Source: Ashinkailepas kermadecensis (taxonomy: Eukaryota > Arthropoda > Thecostraca > Neolepadidae). From it: 64,000 bases of DNA. A program made the position numbers and the translations under genes. The notes below the pieces were generated by a model. That model was given only the letters and a program-made list of their open reading frames with translations, searched no databases and had not been told where the DNA came from. This document shows positions 10,989 to 22,898 of the stretch, one piece after another (positions within the stretch are counted from its first letter, which is position 1; each line of letters begins with the position of its first letter). The stretch lies in the NCBI GenBank assembly GCA_034440615.1, contig JAOTOM010004737.1, forward strand, positions 248,001 to 312,000. Reading direction: 5' to 3'.

Positions 10989-12594
10989 CCGGCAACCACT
11001 CATCGTATCCAGTTCGAAAAGTGCCGTATATCTGGCGGGTTTTTCTGGAACAATACCACGGTAACACGGTTGTTCTAAGTAATTTGGCGATGGAGAAGTA
11101 CCCTGATGCACAGAAGAAATGTTCCGGAGATGTACTCCGATACACAGAGGAAATGTTCCAGACGTATCCGAAGACACCACTAAAATGAGGATTAATATTA
11201 GCAGCGCGAGATAATTATCTACCCTTCGCAGTGCGTGGGGGAAGAATTTGACCCTATCCCCGCACCCATTAACTTCTGTTCTAAGCAAAATAGAGATATG
11301 TGGTAAACGACATGGTGTAGCTATATCCTTACAATTTTAGACTTACTGCAAGCAATTTCCCCATCTCTTTTGGTTAACCTTCCAGGTCAGCCGGTCAATG
11401 TCAGGGTGCTGTCAGACAAAGTATTTGTTCTAGTTGTCTGACCCTGGTTGTAAGACAGTTGCAATTTCTTCTTCAATATAAATGCTATGACAATTCAACA
11501 CTTTGTCTAACACAGGCGGCACGTGCAAAGATTAAGGTCACTGAACCCATCAAGATCAAACACCTTGAAATATGGGATAAACTATTGAAGATGGCAGCTT
11601 TCGAAGCAAATGGCATTCAGGAGACGTGAATAAATGACCCCCAAGCAACAATATGTGCTTCCATCGTTCTTCAGCATTTGCAACCCACAAATTCTCAAAT
11701 GTGTATATTTTGTTATTTCCGCACCAAAAGTAGAGCAAAAAGTAATCGAACGTTTTTAAGTCGAACTTCTATAACCTAAGCACTTATGAAATGAACTTGT
11801 CGTCCAAAATTACCCTGGATTCGCTATTTGTACTTCGCAAAAATCTAATTTTAGTATTTTAGTATCTAAGAGTGCATGGGACACTTCTACCTTCGGGAAG
11901 TTTCAGGTCATATCTTAATAACCTGATCTAATATTAACTTGAAGTCTGGGACGCTTTTAGAGAACATAATTTTCCCCCAATGCATTCCGGGTCTCCGAAC
12001 ATTTTGACGAGTCACAAAGTTATTGACAAAGAAACATTTATATAACTCTTCCTTCTACCTAGCGACTTGACCTGAAGTCACGTTTTGTTTTATGTTTTAT
12101 TCTTTGATAATGTTCTATGCACCCATGTTTCACGTTTCATGGATTGATAACAACACAATGTGTGCTCATTAATTGTCAGCTATTCAGGCGGTACCTCAGA
12201 AAAGACCAGAGTGAGAGGGATCAAAATGACTCGTCGCACTGTGAGAGTTAAGGTGGCCTGGTCAGCAAGCGAGCTCAACTTAATCCATGAAATCCACCAG
12301 CTTGCTACCAAATGTGGTTCAAATTCAAAATTCAGCTAAAGCTGTCCCACTAAAAGTTCCGTGCGAAGGGTGCGTGCCGAAAACCTTGGTGAGAAGGGCT
12401 AGAAGACGTTTTCCACTTTTAGTACATCTCAGCTCATTTCTGAAGTTCAGCTACTTCGACATCCGGCTCATCCATTTCATGAAGCAATTTGCGCCCGCTT
12501 ATCGGTAGAGCACGACACAATCACAACTTTAGTAACTTCTTTGGTCTCGCCCGAAGCACGTCTTCTGCTTCCTATGGCTCGTCTGCATCGCGTT
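10989..12594. other. Intron B-C, AT-richer unique part
   Basis: No gene recognised. One TGACCTGAAGTCA half-site palindrome lies near 12069 outside any element I could bound. Confidence 0.4.
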
Positions 12595-13270
12595 TCTGCA
12601 GTGGGAGGCCTGCTCAATGATTACTGCTGGGTACTGCCGGGTGATGCCAGGTGATGTCAGGTGATGCCAGGTGATGTCAGTTGATGCCAAGTGATTCCAG
12701 GTGATGCCAGGTGATGTCAGGTGCTGCTGTGAGCTGCTCAGGGCTGCCTTGTCAAGGCAGCCAGGTGCTGTCGAACGGTGGCATATCAGACTTGCCATCC
12801 CTAGATACTGTCAATCTGAAAGGTGTCAGTTGATGCCAAGTGATTCCAGGTGATGCCAGGTGATGTCAGGTGCTGCTGTGAGCTGCTCAGGGCTGCCTTG
12901 TCAAGGCAGCCAGGTGCTGTCGAACGCTGGCATATCAGGCTTGCCATCCCTAGATACTGTCAATCTGAAAGGTGTCAGTTGATGCCAAGTGATTCCAGGT
13001 GATGCCAGGTGATGTCAGGTGCTGCTGTGAGCTGCTCAGGGCTGCCTTGTCAAGGCAGCCAGGTGCTGTCGAACGGTGGCATATCAGGCTTGCCAGCCCT
13101 AGATACTGTCAATCTGAAAGGTGTCAGTTGATGCCAAGTGATTCCAGGTGATGCCAGGTGATGTCAGGTGCTGCTGTGAGCTGCTCAGGGCTGCCTTGTC
13201 AAGGCAGCCAGGTGCTGTCGAACGCTGGCATATCAGGCTTGCCAGCCCTAGATACTGTCAATCTGAAAGC
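12595..13270. repeat. Compound minisatellite: 10-bp units then a 149-bp unit x4
   Basis: 12610-12725 is a decamer array (CCAGGTGATG/TCAGGTGATG). It is followed by four 149-bp units starting at 12676, 12825, 12974 and 13123, each of which contains a short run of the same decamers. Every unit also holds a 21-bp odd palindrome, GGCTGCCTTG-T-CAAGGCAGCC. Copies differ at only a few bases, so the expansion is recent. Confidence 0.93.
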
Positions 13271-14369
13271 TAAAGCTGTCCGGCAGTGACTACTACGACC
13301 AAACGTGCCATATTAAAGGAGTCCTTCAGGACGAAGGCTCACGAACACGGATGCTGTCACGCACATGGATGCTAGCGCTTGTGCCAGTTTGAACGCCGGG
13401 CCTAGACCCGAGCAGTTCAGGCCTTCTTGCCGCGGTGCACTGTCTGTGTTCAATCGAGCAGGCTTTCAGGCCCGGATTGAACCCTGGAGCGCGCTTTGAA
13501 CAATCGATCCGGTGCAGAACTCGCGGCTAATTAGCAGTCGATGGAGCAAAAAAATAACAAACAAACAAAAAACAGGCCGCCTCCAGAACTGGATCCAGCC
13601 CAGAACCCAGAGGCGAAAAAAGCCAACGCCACGCCGACGCACGTCGGTGACAGCTAAAGGGACACGGAACACTAATGAGACAGCCAAAGGCTGACATGTA
13701 TTTTTATTTCCAAGCTTCAAAAAACTTATTAAAAAAATAAATAAATCGTATCAGTCCATTTCTGGGCTAGTTTATATTAGAAGATAGCATATTTGATATA
13801 GTGGTAGCGTCCTTATGAGACAGCTGCTGGCTGAAAAAAAATCTGCGGCACAGGTGCCGAACTATGCTAAATTCTCATAGACGTCGGCGGTATGCCGGTG
13901 ACACAGCAAGTGAGCTGTCTCATGCGGGACATTTGTGGCGCGTTGAGCCTTATTGAATGACCTTGCTGAACGAAGTGAATCGGGTCCTGGGAAATGACGT
14001 CATGGAAGTTAAGGGCATCTGCTTGCCTTTAATTAGCGCAATAATTCGTGAAACAAAAAAAGCAAATCAACACGAAGAAAAAAAATTTCACGCAACTCCC
14101 AACAGATACTAAAAACATAACCACTTTCTTTCATGGATCCGCGGGTACATATGTAGTTTTCTGGGATGTCATTTGGAGAACAAATTATACCTGGTGGTTT
14201 GAATGTTTTCCCCTTGAATGGTATGAAATTAAATCTCCTTGAACGGTATGAAATTAAATAGCCTTGGGTTTCCCGGGATCTTTGTCCACCGGTTGGTTCG
14301 TTCACCAAGTCCTCGGTGGGAATAATGACAATTCTGTGTTCTTTTTTGCCCTCGTGAGGAGCTGGAACG
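13271..14369. other. Intron B-C, unique part
   Basis: No recognised gene or element. Short A-rich tracts lie near 13545-13570 and 13725-13745. Confidence 0.4.
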
Positions 14370-14592
14370 ATGGGGAAGTCAACGCCTTTTGCACCGTCAA
14401 GGAAGAAGGTGAATTGGGGCTATGAAAGCTGTAATTATGAAGGAGAAATGCGCAACATAAAGAGGAACAACAAGTTGAGGCACGGAGGGCAGCTCTTGCG
14501 CGTAAAGAATATGTCCTTCGGTGTTGGAGGAAAGTGGGAACGATGGTGCAGACCGGTGCCCAATGCTGATGTCAACGCATCACCAGGAGCAG
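14370..14592 (+). CDS. Possible orphan exon, unrecognised basic protein
   Basis: The open frame starts at ATG 14370 and reads MGKSTPFAPSRKKVNWGYES, then a basic stretch (RNIKRNNKLRHGG) and RVKNMSFGVGGKWERW. It can end at a splice donor GCAG|GTAATT (14593). Nothing in the family is recognised and there is no visible partner exon. It marks the start of an AT-rich block, so it may belong to an unrecognised transposon. Weak call. Confidence 0.18.
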
Positions 14593-16180
14593 GTAATTAA
14601 TGTTTTTTTTGGTGGTGATTCACTGGACAATTCCATGCAAGCAAGGAATTTATTTTCTTGTGCTGGCTATGCCTGCTGACCAGATTTACGTACCTAGGTA
14701 GGTAGGTAAGTAGGTGCCTACCTACTGAAGGGTTCTGTCTGTGCTTTGTAATCCTAAATGTGGACAAGAAGTTGTGGAGTAATGCAATATGGAGAGGGTG
14801 CTTTTCTTTCAGCCTGCGACATCTGAATCTCTGATTATGCTGTCCAGTGAGTCTTGAGCATTTTATTGCAGAGCTGTTAATTGTTGGACAATACCATTCA
14901 ACCCCCAGATAAGAAGAATGAGATAATAATTTGCTGGAGAGGATGATGTTCTGGGTGGCAAAAATCTACCAATAATCAATTTTTCATATTGTACCATGTC
15001 CACATTCCCAAGATACAAATTAGCTTCAACTTCTGGCAGCAGGCTGACTTTATTTGATGTGGATTTAATACATCTAGTTGTGCCACTGAAATGTTCAATA
15101 ATGTAATGTCAATAGGTTACATCACACCATTCCAATTATGTCTATTCCTACTAAATCAGAATCTTTGTGTGCTGCTGTAACCACAAAAGGTATTGTGTAT
15201 TGTTATCACATCCTTCACATCTGCATCATTGTGATTTGTGGCAAATTGGAATTCAGCAAAATTTAGCCATCCATGACACCTAGACAAATATGTTTACAAT
15301 TTTAGATCAACTGTATTCATGCTCTTACCTTTAAGCCAGCCAAGACAACATGGTAAATTTGTGCTTGGAAGGTGTTTTTTTTTATTCTTGGACCTTATAT
15401 TTTTCAGTGCAATAGTTGTGAAGGTGACCAAGATGATGAGACCACCCATTTTCTGTGCAGAAAATGGGTGCAACAGTAAATTTATGTACAACAGTAAAGA
15501 AGTGAATGCATAAAAAATATAAATAAAAATTAACCATAACCTGACCTCCCCTTGAATAAAAAAATACAAAAAAGGAAACTGGAAAATTTCAAACAATTTG
15601 TTTTCTTCAAATTACCCAACTTATAAAAATTTAACACAACCAAATGAAACCTGACATAATATTCTTTGACAGGAAAACAATTTCCAATTTTGTTTTGAGG
15701 ATTTTGCTGATTTTTTACCACTTCCAGCTTATGAAACCAAAACTAGCCTAACCAAACCTAGTATTATTGCAGTTTAAGGTAACCACAAGACAAGTTTTGC
15801 ACACATTTTACTTCATAAAACATACAAAGGGGTTAGTTTTCGTTAAGTTAGGTTAGGTTAGGCTTTTGTTGTAAGTTATGCTTTTTTGGGAGAAAAATGG
15901 GCAATTAAAAAAAATGTGAAGTATTCTTTGTTCAAAAACAGCTTAGGGTGGGTTAGGTTAGATTTGGTTAGGTTTTTTGCTTTTCAATTTTTAAAGAAAA
16001 GAATTGTGTGCAAATTATTCATTTCTTAACAGATTGCATGGAATGTTAGGTTAGGTTAGGTTATGTTACATATTTTTCTTTATTTTGAATGTTACTTTGT
16101 ATGCAATATTACAACAACTTTGTATGCTACTTACTTACAACTTTGTATGTTATACTTTGTATGCTATATGCCGCCTCCAC
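14593..16180. other. AT-rich block with GGTTAGG and GGTA motifs
   Basis: Composition is clearly more AT-rich than its neighbours. It holds a GTAGGTAGGTAGGTAAG patch (14692-14712); a 12-bp perfect inverted repeat ACCCATTTTCTG-TG-CAGAAAATGGGT at 15444-15469; and short GGTTAGGTTAGG patches (15844-15862, 15957-15982, 16047-16066), with AACCAAACCTA in the opposite sense near 15747. The GGTTAGG patches are too short and scattered to be a telomere. The block may be a decayed transposon: its GGTA motif recurs in the Harbinger-type element at about 54355-54410. Confidence 0.4.
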
Positions 16181-16429
16181 CGGCGTCCCCCAAAATTATT
16201 TTGTGGATTTGATGGTGACAAAACTCACGATTCGAAACATAAAAAGTGCTACTCTCCAATTTCTAGCTGAAATATGTATCAACTGCAATGATGATCAAAC
16301 ATGCTTTTTAAACGCGGCGAAGCAAGCGTGTGAGGCACTTGTTTTATTAACCATATATGCAAAAAAATTGAGACAGCTCACAGGTTCGTCGGTGACAGCT
16401 TCAGCATTTTTTTCACCCCTGCCAGAACC

Positions 16430-17060
16430 ACAGAGCGGAGACACTGCCGCGGGTTGTGCGCGCCCATCCCCGGACCACAGAAAGGCCACCGCCCTTTTGC
16501 ATGCAGCCATCTCAGGTTGGTTGGTTGGTTATTGGGTTTTACGACACGTTGACCGTTGAGTCATGTAGCGTCGCCAATCTCTCACGCCGATTGGCCGCGG
16601 GAGAAGCAGGCTACCGCAGGCTATCAGGACCGATCCCAGGACCACGCAGGAAGGCCGCTGTCGGTCTGTGTGCGGCCATCGCAGCGCCACAGGAGGTGAC
16701 GCGGCGGTGCGGCGCGGGACGGACGGTCTCCAGCCCCGGAGACCGCGGTTCGGAGAAGTGAGAGAGCGCGTCGCGTCGTTCGAGCGGCCACCACTCACGT
16801 GGGCGTGGCAGTCCGGGGTGTGCGCGGCGTGCGTCGGCTCGGCAATTGCTCGTTCACTACCGCCGAACGCGTCCGAGCCGTGAATTTTACAGCGGCACTT
16901 TGCCTCCCGGCGCCTCCCAGTGAGTGGTCTCCGGACTGCGGTGCGGATCCAACAGGCAGTGGTGTCGGACGGAACTGGGGGCGGGCAGCCAACAATAATC
17001 GCGGGAAAAGTGGGCGCCACTTTGCACGTGTGTTGTCTGCGTCACCTCACGAATAAGATG
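16430..17060. other. CpG-rich segment containing a dispersed-repeat copy
   Basis: Unusually GC- and CpG-rich compared with the AT-rich block before it. It contains, at 16513-16576 (- orientation relative to the 10.4-kb copies), the TTGGTTGGTTGGTTATTGGG...GTCATGTAGCGTCGCC repeat. There is no convincing start codon context or conserved protein. It could be an unidentified element or a CpG island. Confidence 0.3.
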
Positions 17061-18659
17061 GCGCAGAGAAGGACTGCATGCTTTCATTTAAAATAATATT
17101 TTGGCATGTTATTTCGATCATTTATGTCGCCTTAACTAGACGCTTGGCGTCGGCATCATTGATACCAATGCATCCACAACGCTATCCAGTCATCCGTGCC
17201 GCCGAAAAAAATGTCTACCAGCTGCCCCTAACAATGCACACTGTGATGAGCTGCCCATGATGATCCGTACACATCGTGATGGGCTGCCCATGGTAGTCGG
17301 TGCACATAACAAGTTTCCGCACCATCTGGTGCCCAGCAACACTGCCGATGTATACGCTGGGGAGCGACTGCCTGTGAGGCACGCTCCATCCCCCTGACCT
17401 TGACCTGAGGTTAGTGCAGCACTGCCAGTTGACAGACTCGAAGGCCACCCCGGTTTTCTCCGTCCCGTTGAAAATGGGTTTTGTGTTGAAAGATGAAATC
17501 GTACTTGCCCTTTCCTCGCAGTGCGGGGTACCAACATCGGGATATAGACCCATGTACTTAGGCCGACAGTATCAGAACCAGACGTTTTGATATTGTCTGG
17601 CCTATACTTGAAAAGGAAACTTTGAACAATCGTCATATGTTGCAGGGCTGCTGGACGCTGAAGATCAAATCACTGTTAACGCTAAAATTGTAATGCATAA
17701 CTTTTACGATAGAGACTATTCTCTCCTTGTTTAACAATTTATGGCGAACCACAAGGGTTCAGGTACTCGCGACCCGCGCTCTCACGAGCGGTTTGCTATC
17801 TCATTGCATTACATGTACGCCACGGTAGCGTTGTGTGGGAGAGAAGCACCTTGTTTGTGCGCGGACGTTCCCCGTGAGTGCGCACGCCCGTAATTGCTTC
17901 AGTGAACTCCGGAGAGATGGGCGAGTTCGGCCGAAAAGAGACCACCGTCTCCTCCGAGATTCACCGCTGCACAGGTGCATACCACAATTCCGCGCCAGAC
18001 TTACTGCATGGTCAGACGCTGCCAGCACTGGCAGTGGCGACATTCACGGATCTCAGAACTGATCGAACAGCACCGCTCGCTCAGCTGTCCTGACCACCCG
18101 TGGAGGAGATCCATTCGGCCGAGAAAGAAAAACGATGACACGGGCTGAAATAAATGGTCCTCAACATGGTCCTTGACATGGACCTCATCGCCTGGGAGAT
18201 TATGCAGGCCAAGACGAGCGCGCGTTCGTTATCACATTTATCCGCCGTACGCCCTGTGAAGAGACAATTTTATGTAACCAAGATAACCAAGTTACTTTTC
18301 TTTACTTTGCCGTCCCGTTGCTACATATTGTGTTGACATTTTGTGTTGATACTGTTAAGCATCGCATGCCAGCGCAGTGAGTGTAGGACTTAGCGACCCG
18401 CCAATCATTAAATATTTCCTGTTGTAGTCCAAAGTTTGGACTTCCTTCTGCCGTTCATATGCCCAAAATCCCGCACTGTTTTTTTAAGCAGTGGCGTTCA
18501 TTGCTTACATCTGCAAGGGCACCCCCCCCCCCCCTCCTACCCGCCCTGAGTAAGCTTTTTTTATTCAAAATGGTCTCGTGGTACCCATCGTTATTAGATG
18601 CGTATCGAAAGATGATCACAAACTATCTCCAATATATCCCCAAGGATGGGCGTGTATAA
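17061..18659. other. Intron B-C, unique part
   Basis: No gene recognised. TGACCTTGACCTGAGGTTA at 17396-17414 is an isolated AGGTCA-type cluster. A C13 run lies near 18520. Confidence 0.4.
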
Positions 18660-18925
18660 TAATTTTGCGGAGTACACCATGTACCACAGTACCACAACAG
18701 GGTAGTAGAACACTGGAACCAGCTGTCAGAAACCATTGTCAGTAGCAACACACTGAACATCTTTAAGAACAGCATAGACAATCATTATAAGAATAGGGGG
18801 CTTGTTTTTCTGTATTCCAGGGAGAGTTGATCAACACATTTGATGGACAACTGGTTCGTGTACAGAGTGCAACCAAGAAGGGCCCTTGTGGCTCATAGTT
18901 GCACTGATCTTTATGTCTTTATGTC
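18660..18925 (+). mobile_element. LINE 3' end (CR1/RTE-like reverse-transcriptase C-terminus)
   Basis: From 18699 the frame reads RVVEHWNQLSETIVSSNTLN, then IFKNSIDNHYKN, and stops at 18828. The RVV..WN.LP..VV....L..FK..LD pattern is the conserved C-terminal end of reverse transcriptases in CR1- and related LINEs. After the stop comes a short 3' UTR, then a tail of repeated CTTTATGT (18910-18935), typical of LINEs that end in microsatellites. The element is heavily 5'-truncated, as usual. It lies in sense orientation within the receptor intron. Confidence 0.72.
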
Positions 18926-18935
18926 TTTATGTATT

Positions 18936-19852
18936 TGCTTAAAAAGGAGAAGAATAGCTCAATAATCTTCATCTCACGCTGATTATTCCGCCTCCCTCCC
19001 CACGCCAACACTAAAAACCAGGACTCTGTTCATGCGTGACGACAGGAATTTCAACTCCACCACCAACTTCTATGGCGGCAACACCGAGTTGCAAACCGTG
19101 CGATTTGTCGATGCACCCCTGACAGCCAGTGCATCGCTGGCTGTCAGACGATGGTGACGGGCTCTCAGTCGATCTAGGTAAACATTTCTGAGGCATTGTG
19201 TTGCTATTGACATGTCAACAGTTTTGTGGCGATTTATAGTAAGTTTCGCCGTGCCTTGATTAAACTATGCCTCATATTATCGCTTATATAGTAATATATA
19301 TGGAAATATTAGAAGACATTAACCTATTGGATGTCCATTTTCAATGTCAACTCTTGTGATCGTCTCACAAACAGTTCAGGTGTTGTTGATGCAATGGCTT
19401 CATGTTTGGAAGCTGAGATCGACTCACCTCATTTGCATTATGCACCAATGGCACCTGTCAGAGATCAGGGGCTAACGAGGTAGTCTGTAGTCTACATACC
19501 CCCTATCGACCTAACATGGACCAATCCCTCCCCCCCGTGGAGGAACTAATCTGATGATAATGCTTGCAACGTGCAATTGTACAGCTTTCTCGAATTGTGC
19601 AACAGACCATAATTGGCTATCCCAACTTTGCTGGAAGCCGTTCCTCGTGCCTCAGTCTGAGTACACACACGCATACGCTTAGAGGCTCTCACCATCCTCA
19701 TTTGTTGCATTAGTGTGTGCTGCTGGGAAGGAGGACAGCTACCACGGCGGATAAATAGAGGAGTGAGGGGGATATGGCTGCATTAATGCCAAGAAAGACC
19801 GACCCATGGCGGATAATTATAACTCAATAAATGCATGTCTTTGAAATCACAC
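18936..19852. other. Intron B-C, unique part
   Basis: No recognised feature. C-rich runs lie near 18995 and 19530. Confidence 0.4.
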
Positions 19853-20437
19853 ACTCACCCATCAGCTCGCCAGTACAGTAGCCCCCCCACACACACCCAT
19901 CAGCTCACCAGTGCAGCAGTACCCCCCCCACACCCACCCATCAGCTCACCAGTGTAGCAGTACCCCCCGCCCCCCACACACACACACATCAGCTCACCAG
20001 TGCAGTAGCCCCCCCCCCCACACACACACCCATCAGCTCGCCAGTGCAGTGCCCCCCCCCACACACACACACCCATCAGCTCACCAGTGCAGCAGTACCC
20101 CCCCCCCACACACACACCCATCAGCTCGCCAGTGCAGTAGCCCCCCCCCCACACACACACCCATCAGCTCACCAGTGCAGCAGTATCCCCCCCCACACAC
20201 ACACACAACCATCAGCTCACCAGTGTAGCAGTACCCCCACCCCACCCCACACACACACACACAACCATCAGCTCACCAGTGTAGCAGTACCCCCCCCCCC
20301 ACACACACACACATCAGCTCACTAGTGTAGCAGTACCCCCTCCCCCCCACCCCCCACACACACCCATCAGCTCACCAGTGCAGCAGTACCCCCCCCCCCA
20401 CACACACACCCATCAGCTCACCAGTGCAGCAGTCACC
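19853..20437. repeat. About 45-bp minisatellite rich in C-runs and CA repeats
   Basis: About thirteen copies of a unit containing CATCAGCTCACCAGTGCAGC, then AGTAC, a run of 5-10 C, and a short CA tract. Length varies mainly in the C-run and the CA tract, so it combines a minisatellite with internal microsatellites. Base calls in the C-runs are doubtful. Confidence 0.92.
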
Positions 20438-20732
20438 CCCTCATACACACGTGGTTGGTGTGCTTCCCTTCTGCCCGAACATGGACCCCCTGACCGTGGG
20501 TGTTTTTATTATATTAAAGTGGCAAGTGTCCCCTCAATGTTGTCTTTGCCTCTCCCCAATTATTTCGATTTTTAATGTGGGACATTATGGAGTGTGCCCC
20601 CAATTCATTTTGACCCACCCATTGCCTCATGTTCATGCATTGTGACCCTCAATTGTTTTCAGAAATTAACACCCCTCCTCCTGACGTCTTCGACAGGTCA
20701 ACATATGCGGATCTGTGGTTAGGTAATTGCTA

Positions 20733-20763
20733 CATATACATACATACACACATACATATATAT

Positions 20764-20842
<79 letters not shown>

Positions 20843-20851
20843 TATATATAT

Positions 20852-20945
<94 letters not shown>

Positions 20946-20985
20946 GCATATATGCATGTAGCTAGATATACATGTACATATATAG
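20733..20985. repeat. Long TA dinucleotide microsatellite
   Basis: Nearly pure TA over about 20754-20931, with two short interruptions (TATAAATATA, TATGTTTATA), flanked by CATA and TGTA tetranucleotide borders. It is self-complementary, so it can form cruciforms. Confidence 0.96.
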
Positions 20986-21532
20986 ACATGTTGTGTGATT
21001 GTAAATTGTCGATCAATGACATTTTTGGGTGTGGCACTGCATTATCCGCATTATCGGGGTCGTTTTTTTTTGCTGCGTAAAAGAACGGTAAGGATAATAT
21101 GGGAAGCCCGGACACACGAACCATATCCGGGAATTTCGGGAACTGTGTAAAGCCTGTAACTCGTCAGTAGTTTCAGAAACCCTCATGGTCTTGGAGAGGC
21201 GACTATTCTGACAGCCGTATTTCGGTCGACCCCAACCAAAAGCTGGTGCCCCAGACCACCTTCTGATGAGCATGAATGTTACAGCCCTGGCTCAGCCCTT
21301 CCCCCTCCCCCGTCCCTCTGGTGACGCTTCCCATGTATGCTCTATTTGTTTTTGGAAAAGCTGTCTAGCTAGATGAATATCATTATTGATAAGCTATTAA
21401 TAAATATAAGAAATATAGATATTGATAAGTTATCACGCATGCCCCTTTCTTGTCTTTCTGCATACTCACTTCTTCACGCTACTGCTTTCCCGCCCCAATG
21501 CTCGTGCAATGACAGTGCTTACTTCCTGGCAG
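20986..21532. other. Intron sequence before exon C
   Basis: No repeat or further exon. The pyrimidine-rich tract at about 21450-21530 leads into the exon C acceptor. Confidence 0.45.
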
Positions 21533-21598
21533 GACCGGGATGTCCGAATCATCGTCGGAAGTTTTTCGCCATCAATTGCAGGACACATATTTTGCGAG
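21533..21598 (+). CDS. GABA-B-R: GABA-B-type receptor, exon C (ligand-binding domain)
   Basis: A 66-bp micro-exon of 22 codons: DRDVRIIVGSFSPSIAGHIF followed by CE. The (T/D)RII(I/V)G.F strand and (I/V)FCE motif are the second-lobe signature of GABA-B subunits. The acceptor is CTTCCTGGCAG|GAC after a long pyrimidine-rich run, and the donor is GAG|GTGAGA at 21599. It is phase 0 at both ends. The residue after GSF is Ser. In GABA-binding R1 subunits this is a Tyr that contacts ligand, so this subunit may not bind GABA in the R1 way (inference). The cysteine of FCE is conserved. It sits between introns of 12.5 and 37.2 kb. Confidence 0.82.
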
Positions 21599-22316
21599 GT
21601 GAGACCTAGTGCCGCTACGTGTTTGGTTTTGTTCCTGCCACGATAATGGGGCCATTCTATCCGCCTGAACAACTTTCTACGTTACTTTTGTTCAGCGGCG
21701 TGATACAGCAATTATGATGATATATTTATTCTCCAATATCAAATTATACCTTATGTGCAAATTTTCCCCCGATTACGAGCGAGGGCGACGCATCAGCAAG
21801 TTTCTTCCCGTGTATGTAAGACAAAAGCTAATCTATGCCACCCAGCCTTGAGCATCGCTCTTTTGATGACTAATAACTTTTGTTTGTTGCTGCGTTTCAA
21901 GTACTAATTCCTTCATTCAGAATGAAACGTTTACGTTTATTTTTTGACGTTCGTGTTTTTTGCCACGATATCTTATTTGAAGTACGTTCGTTTTTTGCTC
22001 AACACACAGAATTTCTGATGGCGCGAAGTGAGGGTTTGTGATGGAGCTGGAGTTCAATGAGAGAGACGTTTGCATGTGGAGGTGCAGCGTGCTGAGGTCG
22101 AGGGGCAGCCAGCCGGGCGCCGACGACGCCCCTCGCGTGACCTGCACGCCCCGGGCCGGACGACCGGCTGGCCGGTCAGCGCGATGTACAGCGCCGCACC
22201 GAGCGACGATGTGCAGCGTGAACTGAGCGGAAGTGGAACACAAAGGGCAGCGACACAAGTGCGACGCCTGAACCCCCAGTTGCGGTCGGTTCACAAGTTC
22301 CCTGTCGCAGTCGGAT
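21599..22316. other. Intron C-D start, unique
   Basis: Unlike exons A and D, no tandem repeat begins at this donor. 22080-22230 is GC- and CpG-rich. No gene recognised. Confidence 0.4.
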
Positions 22317-22840
22317 GCCAGATCCCGTGCCCAGTGTCGCAGTAAGATGCCCAATCCCATACTCGCTGCCGCAGCAAGATGCCCAATCCCATACTCGCTG
22401 CCGCAGCAAGATGTCCAATCCCATACTCGCTGCCGCAGCAAGATGCCCAATCCCATACTCGCTGTCGCAGCAAGATGCCCAATCCCATACTCGCTGTCGC
22501 AGCAAGATGCCCAATCCCATACTCGCTGCCGCAGCAAGATGCCCAATCCCATACTCGCTGCCGCAGCAAGATGCCCAATCCCATACTCGCTGTCGCAGCA
22601 AGATGCCCAATCCCATACTCGCTGTCGCAGCAAGATGCCCAATCCCATACTCGCTGTCGCAGCAAGATGCCCAATCCCATACTCGCTGCCGCAGCAAGAT
22701 GCCCAATCCCATACTCGCTGCCGCAGCAAGATGCCCAATCCCATACTCGCTGCCGCAGCAAGATGCCCAATCCCATACTCGTTGTCGCAGCAAGATGCCC
22801 AATCCCATGCTCAGTGTCACAGTAACACGCCTAATCCGGT
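22317..22840. repeat. 32-bp minisatellite, about 16 copies
   Basis: Units of 32 bp (CAATCCCATACTCGCTGCCG, CAGCAAGATGCC) with mainly a CCGC/GTCGC variant position. Edge copies are degenerate. Open frames of 150-270 codons on both strands come from the stop-free unit. Confidence 0.96.
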
Positions 22841-22850
22841 ACCAGAGGCA

Positions 22851-22898
22851 TATGATAGCATGTGATAGCATAGGATAGCACAGGATAGCATAGGATAG
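22851..22898. repeat. 10-bp minisatellite (TAGGATAGCA)
   Basis: Five decamers TRKGATAGCA directly following the 32-bp array. Confidence 0.85.

Noticed and set aside
15844..16066. Telomere or interstitial telomeric array (TTAGG)
   Set aside because: Only two to four units per patch, mixed with other sequence and both orientations nearby.
20629..21124. Open frames of alternating Ile/Tyr
   Set aside because: Direct translation of the TA microsatellite.
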